Assembly: GCF_018294505.1 (NCBI RefSeq)
Contig: NC_057796.1
Location: 269,216,259-269,280,258, forward strand
Direction: 5' to 3'
DNA: 64,000 bases
Source: Triticum aestivum
Lineage: Eukaryota; Streptophyta; Magnoliopsida; Poales; Poaceae
The position numbers and the translations under genes were made by a program. Below are positions 1 to 10,839 of this stretch, piece by piece. The notes below the pieces were generated by a model. It did not search any database and was not told the DNA's origin. It saw nothing but the letters and a program-made list of their open reading frames with translations. Position 1 is the first letter of the stretch. Each line of letters begins with the position of its first letter.

Positions 1-1195
1 TGCTTTGGCGGCGGCGCTGTAGGGCGCCAGGGAGTCTTGGATGGTTCTGGTGAGTGGGCGAGTGCATGGCGCGGCTCTGCAGGCGAGCAAGGGCCGGGGT
101 GCGACGCGGCGACCCGTGCGCACGCACGTGCAAAACGCGCGCTCTGGCCGCGCCCAGAGCACGCACCCTAGGTGTTCGACGAAAAGCCAGCGCGTGCTAG
201 AGAGCTTGGGTGAGGCTGGTAGTCAACAGGCCAGGGTTAGGGATAGCTAGGAGGTTAGTGGACAAGGTTGCTGGGTCAGTGGATCAAGATCACAGTGCAA
301 ACAAAGAACTCATGTCAAAACAGACTGTGCCCACCAAGTGTTCGACAGAATGCCAAGTGCATCTAGACAACTCTTGGGGTGGCCAAAATCTCTAGATCAG
401 GGTCTCTTTAGATGTAGATGATGATGGTAAGATCATTTGAGCAGAAACAGAAACTTGCTAGTGCAAGTTTTGCAAAACTTCAGTTTTGGCCAGAAAGAAC
501 AGGGGCTCATTGCAGGCATCTAAATTCCTCCAATGGGTCCAATCTCCTGGACTTAAGGGTTTGGTAGGGAGGGCTACAAGCAGGGAAAAGATCATGGGTA
601 CTAGAGCAACATAAGCTAGGGTTGTAGTACAAATCACCAAACTGGACCAGAATGAAAAAGAGGTTGGTTCACTCAAAAGTTTCAAAGAACATCACTGGGT
701 TTTTGCATGAAGTTGAATTGTATGCATCTACTGACATCTCCAAACACTTGGAAGAATTTTTAAAGAAATATTTAAATAGGTTGTAGTGCAAAAATGACTA
801 CTGGACCAGATTTGAAAAGTTGATGTAGAGCTCAAAAATCTCCAATAACCAAAAGATGTTTTTGCATAAAAGTGATGTGGAAACATCACATGACATCCCC
901 AAATTTTGCTGGAATTTTTAAAGGCATTGGTCAAATGGTTGCAGTGCAAAACAGGCTCCAATTTTGTGAAAGATCCTTTTAAAAGAATAAAGCTCAAGAA
1001 AAAGTAATTATGCCATTAATTCTACTGATAAAGGATTGTTTTATAGAGAGAGTATTCAAGCCCAATAATCTTTAGGAAAGTTTTCCACTTGAGGTAAAAA
1101 CCCACAATATCCAAAGGGTAAATCAAGACAAATGGAAAATTTTTATTTCCTGGCAAAATTTTAATAAAACAAGGTCAAAATTTTGGGGCGTCACA
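1..1195 (-). mobile_element. LTR fragment of a Gypsy-type retrotransposon, cut by window edge
   Basis: The segment has the architecture of a long Gypsy LTR read on the minus strand. A GC-rich part at 1-200 is followed by an AT-rich part, and it ends at 1191-1195 in ggggcgtcaca, very close to the ggtgtcaca that ends the element 1 LTRs. The phrase gtgttcgacagaa near 340 also occurs in the element 1 LTR near 6730. The sequence after 1195 matches a second copy of the same flanking repeat near 1695, so 1195 is a clean insertion edge and ataat (1196-1200) may be the target duplication. No coding sequence is recognised. It could be a solo LTR or one LTR of a larger element to the left. Confidence 0.55.
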
Positions 1196-1990
1196 ATAAT
1201 TCAAATTTGAACTACATGCACATGCTCTAATGCATATAAATTGGTTGAAATTTCAAATATGTGTCCTCGGTTGCATGCTTAGGTCCCATGCAAGAAATGG
1301 GAATGAATGTCAAACAACCTGCCACCGTCACTCGACCGCAAACATTGAGATACCTGTTTTTTAAATTCTAGTAAATCCTAAACTCGTCTGAAATTCATGA
1401 AACTTGGTATGTTATCATGGAGCGGCATCAACATGCCGTGGTAAATTTTTTGTCCCATTTGGGCCAGGTTTGGGTATAAGTTTCCCACAAACCAGAGCTT
1501 CTCACAACAAGCCTGATGGTTCCGGTAGGGAACGTCCCACCTTTGGGAACGAAACGATATCCGCTGCCTCTTATTGCTTTCAAAAATTTTCTAGCGTCAA
1601 CATAGAACAACAGGAGTGTTGTGTTAAATTTTGAAATTTTTTGGGGTTCGTTTGGACATTTTTATACATTAACTGTGTTTTCTAGGCATTTTATGTGCAT
1701 AATTCAGATTTGAACTACACACACATGCTCCAGTGCATATAAATTGGTTGGAAAATCAAATCTGTGTCCTTGGGTGCATGCTTAGGTCCCATGCAAGAAA
1801 TGAGAATGAATTTCAAACACCAGGGCACCGTTGATTGCCGGCAAAATGTTGAGATACTTTGTTTTTAAATTCTAGTAAATCCAAAACTTGTCTGAAATTC
1901 ATGAAACTTGGCCTGCTATCATGGAATCGCACCCGACATGCTGTGGTATTTTTCATGTCCATTTTGAGAGAAGGCGCACTCGAATAACAG
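1196..1990. repeat. Two degenerate ~500-bp direct repeats
   Basis: The stretch beginning near 1199 (ttcaaatttgaactacatg) recurs near 1701 with scattered changes, so the period is about 502 bp. Both copies contain the same blocks in the same order: a tgcatataaattggttg block, a tgcatgcttaggtcccatg block, and a tctgaaattcatgaaactt block. No plausible ORF crosses the repeats. I do not recognise the family. Confidence 0.7.
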
Positions 1991-2428
1991 CCAACAAAGG
2001 CATTTTTTAAAAAATAGTTGCTAGTTTAATATCTCAAACATTTGTATAATTCAAATCATGCGCGTTCTGTTAACCATTTACATGACGCCACGTATCTTGG
2101 TATTAATGGCTATAGGAGGTGCCGTGCGGACAACTGCTTGACTGAACGGGAGGTGTGCGAGTGCAGTCCGGTGCGCAGGCTCATCGGGAAGCGTGCGAGC
2201 TATTCAACGCAGGATTTGTGCATCTCTTCAACACAAACGGTTCAGATTGAATGCGGTATGCAAATTAAAGCCAGACTTTGGCGCTAAGCCAAGAGACACT
2301 GTGATTTGTCAAAATATGCAGCTACAAATCACTAGCACTATCTAATTTTTGCAACTAAAATCACTAGCACTATCTAATTCATGCGCGTGTTCGCTACGCA
2401 CTCACCGTACAGGGCGTGCTAGTAGCTG
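1991..2428. other. Upstream non-coding region of the F-box gene
   Basis: No gene is supported here. A diverged copy of the duplicated upstream block (see 2429-2674) can be seen at about 2146-2210, with the blocks aggtgtgc, caggctcatcgggaagcg and cgagc in the same order. The rest is unremarkable AT-rich sequence with a local catttac/ctatctaatt repetition near 2335-2380. Confidence 0.5.
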
Positions 2429-2674
2429 TGTGAAATGACGGTAGGTGTGCCAGCAGTCCGCCGGGTAGGCTCACCGGGAGGCGGGCCAGCCCTTTGACCG
2501 CCGCCCACCTCGCTCCCACTCCTCCATATTAATGGCGCGTCCACCTCGCTCTGTGAAATGATTGTATAGGAATGCAGAAGTCCGACGTGCAGGCTCACCG
2601 GGAAGCGAGACAGCCTTTGACTGCCGCCCGCCTCGCTCCCACTGGTCTGTATTAATGGCGCGCCCGAGCGGCCG
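2429..2674 (+). repeat. 123-bp tandem duplication in the F-box gene promoter region
   Basis: The block starting tgtgaaatga at 2429 recurs at 2552, an offset of 123 bp. Both copies hold aggctcaccggga, the sequence gcctcgctcccact or cacctcgctcccact, and a tattaatggcgcg box. The second copy ends about 90 bp before the F-box start codon, so the duplication doubles the proximal promoter, including a TATTAA-like box. A third, diverged copy lies near 2146-2210. Confidence 0.8.
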
Positions 2675-2763
2675 CACCCCCCATCAAGCCAAACACACAA
2701 TCCTCTCTCTCCGCACGCATCCTCGATGCCGCTCTCAGTTCTCAGAGTGCACTGCAGCACGGC

Positions 2764-2965
2764 ATGAATATGGAGACAGAGGTTTCCATCGCCGCCGACG
2801 AGGTGGAGAACGAGGCTGGCAACAAGCGGAGGCGGGTCGAGAAAGAACCGCAAGCGACTCCAGCAGGCCTAGACTTCATCAGGAACCTCCCTGATGATAT
2901 GTTGAGAGTCATCATATCCCTCCTCCCAATCAAATATGGGGCGAGGACAACCGCCCTTTCCCGAC
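2764..2965 (+). pseudogene. F-box protein gene, 5' part, split by a retrotransposon
   Basis: F-box proteins are substrate adaptors of SCF ubiquitin ligases; the F-box binds SKP1. The ORF from the ATG at 2764 gives about 67 residues. It has an acidic N-terminus, a basic cluster KRRRVEK near residue 23, then the start of an F-box with the pattern LPDDMLRVIISLLP followed by GARTTALSR. This pattern is typical of the large F-box/LRR/FBD family of grasses. The ORF stops making sense exactly at 2965, where element 1 begins, and continues in frame at 17293. The start was chosen because the upstream sequence is promoter-like and the N-terminal length is normal for the family. The gene is null as it stands. 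Confidence 0.88.
2961..2965. repeat. Target site duplication CCGAC, left copy (element 1)
   Basis: CCGAC directly precedes the TGTCACG start of the left LTR and is repeated at 17288-17292 after the TGTCACA end of the right LTR. A perfect 5-bp duplication is the expected footprint of Ty3/Gypsy integration. Confidence 0.95.
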
Positions 2966-3545
2966 TGTCACGACCGGTTTTTCAATAAAATAATTATTGA
3001 GAGACCAATCCCTTTTACGGACCAGTAAGGAAGAATTCCTTCTCACTGGTAGAAAATATCTTGGTCACAGAAGAAAAATACCAGAAGTACTGAATATAAT
3101 ACAAGGTTGAGCGGGGACTGCCCAACAATTTATTACACGCACGCCGATAAAACAAGACGGCGGATAGGGTGGCATACTACTAACTCACGATAATAACGGT
3201 GGCGGAAATATCACCGCGAAGCGAGTGATATGACTCCTGAAGACTACAGCTCTTCGAGCGTCGGAGTGAGGCTCGAGGAGACTTATTGCGGGTGCGGAAG
3301 CGTATATAATACAAGTGACCAATATCCGGGATCGCGCGGGACTGACTGGGACTCCTCTAGGCGTTGGACGCGCTATCAAACTCTTCATCCAAGAGATCGC
3401 CTTCGTCAACATCTGGCCAAATCAACAAGCCAGGTGAGTACTATGAAAGTACTCGCAAGACAGTTCGGACATAAGATATAACAAATGTAAACATGAAGCA
3501 TAAGAACAAGTTAACCAGTGCGTTCAGACATAGAGATAATAAATA

Positions 3546-3831
3546 CTGGGTGCCAGACGAGGGTCTGAATGACTCCTCGAGCAGAAACTACAAAATAGTA
3601 ATACTGGTGCCAAACGAGGGTCTGAATGACTCCTCGAACGGAAGCTGCAGAATAGTAATACTGGTGCCAAACGAGGGTCTGAATGACTCCTCGAACGGAA
3701 ACTGCAGAATAGTAATACTGGTGCCAAACGAGGGTCTGAATGACTCCTCGAGCGGAAACTGCAGAATAGTAATACTGGTGCCAAACGAGGGTCTGAATGA
3801 CTCCTCGAGAGGAAACTGCGAGAATAATAAT
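3546..3831. repeat. 57-bp minisatellite in the left LTR, first block (5 units)
   Basis: Units start near 3546, 3604, 3661, 3718 and 3775. Each contains ctggtgccaaacgagg, gtctgaatgactcctcga and a gaaactgcagaatagtaata-like part. Because 57 is a multiple of three, several reading frames stay open on both strands, giving apparent proteins that repeat every 19 residues. These are not genes. Confidence 0.93.
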
Positions 3832-3934
3832 GCCACAGTCGGGTGTCGGGGCGACACCATATAAAGGGCTTATAACAGAAAATAAAGACAGTGCATGCCA
3901 CAGTCGGACGTCTGAGCGACATCACATAAAGGGC

Positions 3935-3944
3935 NNNNNNNNNN
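3935..3944. other. Run of 10 N with duplicated flanks (probable assembly artefact)
   Basis: The sequence 3453-3934 before the gap is repeated after it at 3945-4369, with four instead of five 57-bp units. Removing the N run and the downstream copy (10 + 425 bp) reduces the LTR from 4504 bp to 4069 bp, exactly the length of the other LTR. This points to two contig ends that were not merged rather than a biological duplication. Confidence 0.88.
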
Positions 3945-4037
3945 TCGCAAGACAGTTCGGACATAAGATATAACAAATGTAAACATGAAGCATAAGAACA
4001 AGTTAACCAGTGCGTTCAGACATAGAGATAATAAATA

Positions 4038-4266
4038 CTGGGTGCCAGACGAGGGTCTGAATGACTCCTCGAGCAGAAACTACAAAATAGTAATACTGGT
4101 GCCAAACGAGGGTCTGAATGACTCCTCGAACGGAAACTGCAGAATAGTAATACTGGTGCCAAACGAGGGTCTGAATGACTCCTCGAGCGGAAACTGCAGA
4201 ATAGTAATACTGGTGCCAAACGAGGGTCTGAATGACTCCTCGAGAGGAAACTGCGAGAATAATAAT
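4038..4266. repeat. 57-bp minisatellite in the left LTR, second block (4 units)
   Basis: Units start near 4038, 4096, 4153 and 4210. This block is the post-gap repeat of the block at 3546-3831 and is probably the same locus assembled twice. It is followed by 60-65-bp repeats built on gccacagtcggacgtctgag near 4262, 4331 and 4398. Confidence 0.85.
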
Positions 4267-6160
4267 GCCACAGTCGGGTGTCGGGGCGACACCATATAAA
4301 GGGCTTATAACAGAAAATAAAGACAGTGCATGCCACAGTCGGACGTCTGAGCGACATCACATAAAGGGCTTATATTTAAAGTAAGAAACAAAAACACGCC
4401 ACAGTCGGACGTCTGAGCAACATCACATAAAGGGCTTATATTGTAGCTCAATAATTCAATAGTTCGGGAACATAAATTATCACAAGTATGAGACAAATAT
4501 AAAGTCAGTCCATCCACAGGAATAATAATTAAACTGGATTTACCACTTGAGCTTGTTCACCGGGGACAAGGTTTCCACGCGGATAGATATGGATATATTG
4601 ATTACACTACTTGATCATGGATACGATGACTTGGAAGAATTTGACTCTGCAGAGTTTGTACTTCACCACAGCCAACGGATTTCCGTAGTCACAGGGACTA
4701 GTTCCGTTTACGGTGTTTTAGAAGAAACACGTCTAACCAGTACACACCCAATTCAACATTCCCGAAGCCAGGGATCACCCTCAGCAACATTCAAGAAAAA
4801 CCTTGAGACGGGGAGGCTACAACCTCGCGTAGCATGGGATCAAATTTCTATACGCGCGCTCTAAGGGGGTGCCCCCCCTCTCGGTCCCAACCGGAAACAC
4901 CCATGCCCCTTGACCGGATGACTGGCTTTAATCCTGGGCCAAGGTACCATCATCCCGGCCTCTCTGTTTGGTGTGTAGACGGAAAGAGGTTACCAACTTA
5001 CTAAACCGCATCCTGGCAAATGAAACATGTGGTAGTACGGAAGGGGGAAGGACGATAACGTGACTCCGTCCACGTTAACGTTGGAAATAGTCAGATGACG
5101 CAAGGCTGGTATGCTACAACAGTGCCACCTTGCTTTCCTTCATGTCACCACATGATTAGGCCATCTCTCATCAGAGATCATCGCAACTTTGGAACACGCG
5201 GGTAGTTGCCTCAGAAGCAACGAGGTATTCACCGACACTCATATGTCACGCACAAACTTTCACGCAAACATGTAAAACACCTGTCATATCAAATGTTCAA
5301 AACATGCTTGCCTGGTTCGGAGAAGTCGGAGTCTAGCTCGGCGAAGTTCGCAGCTCCATCACCTCTTCCGGAACCTACGGCAATAACGATAACGGGCACT
5401 AACGTGAAAACCAACGCGTGCACAGAAACTTCTCCAAAAATTTTCCAACTAAATCTCATAAAAAACTAGACAAAATTTTAAGACTGTCAGAAAAAGAATC
5501 ACTCAAAAATCCCTTTTAAATAAAAAGTTATAAAGGTTTCTGTCCAGGGACTTATTTGTAATGAAACAGAAAAGTTCCAGGGTTTAAACTGAGAAACCAG
5601 AAAACGCTTCGGTAAGAAATGCGCTAGCTAAAGAGGGAAAACGTATTTTGCCTGAGGGCGCCAACAGAAAATGGTTCGCGAAAGAATAGAGCAGAGGCTG
5701 ACATGCGGGGTCCACATGTCAGGTTTGAAAAGCTCGCCGGCGCCCGAAGACTGCGGTGGACGCCGGCGTCGAACCACGGCGAGTTAGGAGGATCGGAGGG
5801 TACCAAGAGCATCAGCTTGTTCTTCCGCGTCGGTGGGTGGTGGACTCGGCCAACGGGGAGCACCACATCGACGGCGACACTTTCTTCGGCGGACGGCGGC
5901 TCGGGTGAGGGTGGAGAACTCCGGTGGAGGGCTGCAAACTTCGAATTGAAGCGCGGGTCAGAAGGAGAGATTCATAGTGAAGCTACTGGCAAGAGATGGG
6001 AGGCGGAGGCGCACGCACGGGGGCGAATCGAGCTGGATCCCGTGGTGGGTCGCGGCGGCCTGAGTCGGGGAAGGAGACCTCCTCGGGGCTCTTCCAGAGG
6101 CTAGGCGTGCTCTAGGTGGAGTGCAGGGATGGTGTGTGCTCGAGTTGAAGCTCGGGGCCT

Positions 6161-6170
6161 CTATTTATAG
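6161..6170 (-). promoter_or_regulatory. TATA box of element 1, left LTR copy
   Basis: CTATAAATAG on the minus strand lies within a GC-rich block and is conserved at the same place in the other LTR (15980-15989). It is the likely core promoter copy of this LTR. Confidence 0.7.
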
Positions 6171-7469
6171 GCGGATCGACGGGGTGGCCGTGAACGGAGA
6201 ATCTCCGCGAGCGATTACGGCGATGTAGTGGATTGGCAGGAGGTTTGAGTGGCCAGGCAGCATCAGTGGAAGTTACTGGTGTCATTCCCCCGCTAATCTC
6301 GGCTGGTCTTGGCGTAACGGCGCCGGTCCACGGTGGGGTGGCCGCACGGGCACGTCGGCGGCAGAGAGCCCGCTCAGCGCCCTGCGGTTCACGACGAGAG
6401 TGGCAGTGCGTTCGGGGGAGTGGAAGGCCACGCGGCGAGCTCCGGTGGCTTGGGCGGCGCTCGGTGGCGCCGTCGGCGCCGTGTCTCTCGCTGGCGGCCG
6501 CAAAGCCGCCGCTGGCATTGGTCACGGGGCGGCGCACCTTCTGCTGCTCGTCGCCGACGTCCGCAAGGTGCCAGACACTCGTGCGGTGCAGAGGACAAGG
6601 GGGAGGGGACAGGGAACACGGCGACACAGCGGCACTGGCGAGATCGACGTCGGGTTCTGAAGAAAACGACAGCAAGCCACTGAACTGTTCTCTGAATTTT
6701 CTGAACCTGAGTTTGACAATGCACTGCAGGTGTTCGACAGAAAGATTTGGCAAGTAGAAAACATTTTCTGGGGCTGTAACTTGGTGAGGTGACCACTCAA
6801 TGCACCCAGAGGCTGCCTGATTTTTCTTGGAATTTTTGGAGAAGGGTTTGAATGAATTTCACCATATTTGACAAATCTGGTCCAAATTTGCAGCAAGTGT
6901 AGTTTGAAAAATTTGAACTGAAGACCAGTGGATCTTCATGGATCTTGGTTGAGGGTTCAAAGGACTAGGAAGGGGAGTTGGTTTGGGGGCGAAAATCAAA
7001 ACAGAAAGTGGAGTTCCTTTGTAAATCTCCAAGTGCTAGAAGAGAAGACAGAAATTTATTTGAATAAGATTTAAATGAAAAATAATCACATGGGGAGGTT
7101 CAACTTGCTGGATTTGATGTAAATCATGGTCCAAAGGTGAGGGAAGGGTTAGGAGAGAGAGTATTTGCACTAAGGTCATGGCAAGAGAGAATTGTTGAAA
7201 GTGGCAAAGGATTATTCCAAAAGCCATAGTGCAAATTTCAAGGAGATTTTCAAAAGGCATTTTCCCAAGTGAAAAGTATTTTGTCTTGAGTCCAAAAGAA
7301 AAGCAAGAACCTCCAAGACCAAAAACAGATCTTGGGTGCATCCAAATAAAACTTTTGCCATAAATTTTTTTTTGAAAAGGGAGGGTTCTTTTGAGGAAAA
7401 TTTTTAAATCACCTCCCTCAAGTCAAATAAAATCGTTTGAAAAATCCAAATAAAAACTTGGGTGTCACA

Positions 7470-7485
7470 ACACCTACCCCCTTAG
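7470..7485 (-). other. Polypurine tract of element 1
   Basis: On the minus strand the sequence next to the 3' LTR reads aagggggtaggtgt, a purine-rich tract abutting the LTR start TGTGACACCC. This is where plus-strand DNA synthesis is primed. It fixes the orientation of the element as minus. Confidence 0.85.
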
Positions 7486-8800
7486 GAAAAATCTCGTCCT
7501 CGAGATTTCTGCTGATCCTCAAATAGATATGGATACTCTGCCCGGAGAAAATCTTCCCTTTCCCATGTGGCTTCATCCTCAGTGTGGTTGCTCCACTGAA
7601 CCCTGAAAAATCTTGTCGTTTTCTGACGGGTCCTCCTTTCAGACTCTTCCAATATCTTTACCGGCCTCTCTCTGTAGGTGAGATCTGGTTGCATATCAAT
7701 GTTCTCATGAGGTACATGCTTCTCCGGGTTACTCACACATTTTCTCAACTGTGAGACGTGGAATACGTCATGGACGTCTGACAGCTCCTTGGGTAGGTCT
7801 AGTTGGTAGGCTACCGTGCCTCTTCGTGCCTTTATAAAAAATGGTCCAATAAATCTTGGGGCTAGCTTCCCCTTAATTTTGAACCGCTACAGACCCCTCA
7901 TAGGAGATACTCGTAGGTATACGGAATCACCGGGTTCAAAGCTGACCTCACGATGCTTCTGATCATAGTAGCTCTTTTGTCGGCTCTGCGCTGTCTTGAG
8001 TCTGTCCCTGATCTGCTTAACTTTCTCCTCGGCCTCCTTAAGCATGTCTGGGCCGAAGATACGGCTGTCACCTGTTTCTAACCAATTCAGTGGGGTACGA
8101 CACCTCCGTCCGTACAATGCTTCAAAGGGTGCCATTTGCAAGCTGGCTTGGTAACTGTTGTTGTAAGCAAATTCGGCATACATCAAACTCTCTTCCCAAC
8201 TGGATCCATAGGTGAGCACACAGGCTCTTAGCATACCCTCTAGGATCTGGTTTACATGTTCCGTTTGTCCATCAGTCTGATGGTGGTACGCTGTACTGAA
8301 AGCTAGTTGCGTGCCCAGAGCTTGTTGTAGGTGATCCCAAAATTTGGAGACGAATTGTGTGCCTCGGTCTGATATTATAGTCTTTGGGACTCCATGCAAG
8401 CAAACTATCCGGGAGATATAAAGTTTGGCCAGTCTTTGTGTGGAGTAGGTAGTCTTCACGGGAATGAAATGAGCAACCTTGGTTAGTCGGTCTGTGATGA
8501 CCCATATGGCGTCATTTCCGCGTTGTGATCGGGGTAATCCGACAATGAAGTCCATTCCTATTTCATCCCATTTCCACTCCGGTATCCTGTTTGGCTGGAG
8601 TAGCCCTGCTGGCTTTTGATGCTCGGCCTTGATGCGCTGACATGAATCGCAACAAGCAATGAATGTGGCTATATCTCTTTTCATACCGTGCCACCAAAAT
8701 CTTTCCTGAATATCCTTGTACATTTTGGTTCCTCCAGGGTGGATCGAGTATGGAGCGGTGTGGCTTTCGATTAAGATTTGTTGCTTGAGTTCCTCAATGT
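7482..8800 (-). pseudogene. Element 1 integrase with GPY/F module and chromodomain-like tail
   Basis: Integrase inserts the retroelement cDNA into the genome. The N-terminal zinc-binding segment (WWHGMKRDIATF, then CCDSC) is followed by the catalytic core. The core has MDFIVGLP, then ISDRGTQF, then TDGQTEHVNQILE, giving the D, D and E residues. After the core come a GPFF-type GPY/F module, VHDVFHVSQLRKC, and a segment FFRVQWSNHTEDEATWERED that resembles a chromodomain. A TAG stop at 7887-7889 splits the ORF into 8723-7890 and a C-terminal part ending at 7482. It is out of frame with the RNase H part upstream. The TEHVN spelling replaces the usual TERVN and may be a point mutation. Confidence 0.88.
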
Positions 8801-10426
8801 TAGGTACGCAAAGTCTGTCTCCATACCATAATGTTCCTTCACTGTCCGTGACGAACTCTGAAGCCTTACCAAGTTCATTTTCTTCTTTATACCGTCGATG
8901 CCGGGATGTCCCTGTTGAGCCTTCTTAATTTGTTCCACCAGGGCGGGTTGTATCTCCAGATTTGATACGGTGCCCTCAGAGACTAACATCATGTTGAGCC
9001 TAGCGAACTCTTGCTGAAACTCAGGTCTCAAGTTTTGCGGACCGTCATTGTCCGGGCTGGGGTTTCGACTAAGGGCATCTGCCACTACATTTGCTTTCCT
9101 TGGATGGTAGTGAATGCCGACATCGTAGTCCTTGACCAATTCCAACCAGCGTCGTTGGCGTAAATTTAGCTCTGGCTGTGTGAAAATATATTTGAGGCTC
9201 TTATGGTCCGTATATATTTCACAGCGATTTCCCAACAGAAAGTGCCTCCACTTCTTCAGTGCATGTATAACTGCTGCTAGCTCCAAGTCGTGTGTTGGGT
9301 AATTTTCCTCATGTTTTCGTAGCTGCCTGGAGGCATATGCGACAACTTTGCCATCCTGCATTAGTACACATCCGAGACCTTTTTGGGATGCGTCACAATA
9401 CAATTCAAAACTCTTGTGTATTTCTGGCACAGTTAAGACCGGTGCGGTTGTCAGCTTCTTCTTAAGTTCTTGGAAGCTCTGCTCGCATGCTTCCGTCCAT
9501 ACAAATTTCTTGTCCTTCTTGAGTAACTGTGTTATAGGTTTCGCCACAGTGGAGAATCCTTCAATAAATCTTCTGTAATACCCAGCCATTCCCAGGAAAC
9601 TCCGCACATCTGTAACATTAGCGGGTGGCTTCCAGTCAAGTATGGCTTTGACTTTTTCTGGGTCTACGGCCACACCTTCTTGGTTCAATATGTGGCCTAG
9701 GAAACCAACTTGCCTTAGCCAAAATTCGCACTTGCTAAATTTGGCGTACAACTGGTGTTTTCTTAATTCTCCCAAAACAATACTGAGATGCTCAGCATGC
9801 TCTTCTGGTGTCCTTGAGTAAACCAGAATATCGTCAATGAATACCACCACAAACTTGTCCATGAATTTCATGAACACTTTGTTCATGAGGTGGACGAAAT
9901 ATGCGGGGGCGTTCGTTAGTCCAAAAGGCATCACTGTAAACTCGTATAACCCATATCTGGAGGTGAATGCTGTCTTGGGGATATCTTATGTCTGTACTTT
10001 CAGTTGATGATATCCCGACGTCAAATCAATTTTTGAGAATACCTTGGCTTGTGCGAGCTGGTCAAACAAATCATTTATCCGTGGCATCGGATATTTGTTT
10101 TTGATGGTGACCATATTGAGGGCTCGATAGTCTATACACAGTCTCAGTATCCCATCCTTTTTCTTGGCGAACAACACTGGCGAACCCAAGGTGAGGAGCT
10201 GGCTCGAATAAATCCTTTGTCCAATAATTCCTTTATCTGCTTCTTCAAACTCCACCAATTCTGAGGGTGCCATCCTATAAGGCTTCTTATAGATGGGTGC
10301 GGTGCCAGGTGCTAGTTCAATGCTGAATTCTATCTCTCGGTCTGGTGGCATGCCTGGTAGTTCTTCAGGGAACACATCAGGGAATTCGCATACCACTGGA
10401 ACTTTTCTCAGTTCTGCAATGTCCAT
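8771..10426 (-). pseudogene. Element 1 reverse transcriptase and RNase H
   Basis: This makes and processes the cDNA of the element. The frame from 10426 holds the RT fingers ([30 protein letters not shown]) and the block [13 protein letters not shown]. It is cut by a TAA at 9986-9988. From 9934 the same frame continues with [17 protein letters not shown] and the catalytic [10 protein letters not shown]. The tether and RNase H follow, with [39 protein letters not shown] and ADALSR. Spacing is normal for a Gypsy pol. Near 8890 the frame is lost by a shift and the integrase continues in another frame. The RT active-site aspartates are intact. Confidence 0.92.
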
Positions 10427-10431
10427 TTTGT

Positions 10432-10824
10432 TCAGTTTCGGTTGCTGTGATCGTGGCCTTTCTTGAGCGGAAACCTTATTGTCTTGCCGTGGTGGTGAGT
10501 GAGAATCACTGTCCGATTGAAACAGTCGATGAATCCTTTGTTGGTGGTCAACCAGTCCATTCCTAAAATGACATCCAGTCCTTTGCTCTCCAACATGATG
10601 AGATTTGCTCGGAATTGTAGTCCTTCGAACTCAATGACCACTCCTTGGCAGTAACCCTGAGCGATTTGCTTATTTTCGGGGGACTTGATGATCATAGATT
10701 TTTCCAGGGGAAGTATCGGAAAACCATGTTGCAAAACAAAACTCTTCGAAACGAGCGAATGGGAAGCTCCAGAATCAAACAAAACTGTGGCAGGTACTGT
10801 GTTGACAGGGAACGTACCGAGCAC
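10432..10824 (-). pseudogene. Element 1 aspartic protease
   Basis: This is a retropepsin-like protease that would cleave the polyprotein. The DSGASHSLVS motif holds the D-S-G active site, and [11 protein letters not shown] near the C-terminus is the family's conserved ILG block. It is in the same frame as gag but separated from it by a TAG at 10840-10842. It ends in a TGA at 10432-10434, after which RT lies in another frame. It is probably part of one original gag-pro reading frame. Confidence 0.85.
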
Positions 10825-10839
10825 GATGTCTGGGGCATT

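Larger units (their letters stand above)
2966..7469 (-). repeat. Element 1 left LTR (3' LTR)
   Basis: It starts TGTCACGACC and ends GGGTGTCACA. It is nearly identical, by eye about 1.5-2% divergent, to 13219-17287. It holds a 57-bp minisatellite, a GC-rich block at 5700-6650 and an AT-rich end. On the minus strand a TATA box CTATAAATAG lies at 6161-6170, the expected core promoter. Its length of 4504 bp against 4069 for the partner is explained by a duplicated block next to the N run at 3935-3944. Confidence 0.95.

Noticed and set aside
3493..3864. Apparent repetitive proteins in LTR frames on both strands (3493-3864 plus; 3524-3976 minus; likewise at 3985-4360 and 13694-14178)
   Set aside because: They are translations of a 57-bp minisatellite inside an LTR; the unit length divisible by three keeps frames open. 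There is no start context, no conserved domain, and frames are open on both strands at once.
5703..6796. Long overlapping GC-rich frames on both strands in the element 1 LTR (also 15443-16616)
   Set aside because: GC-rich LTR leader sequence yields open frames in up to four phases together. They have no domain, and they sit at the TATA box and transcript start region of the LTR.
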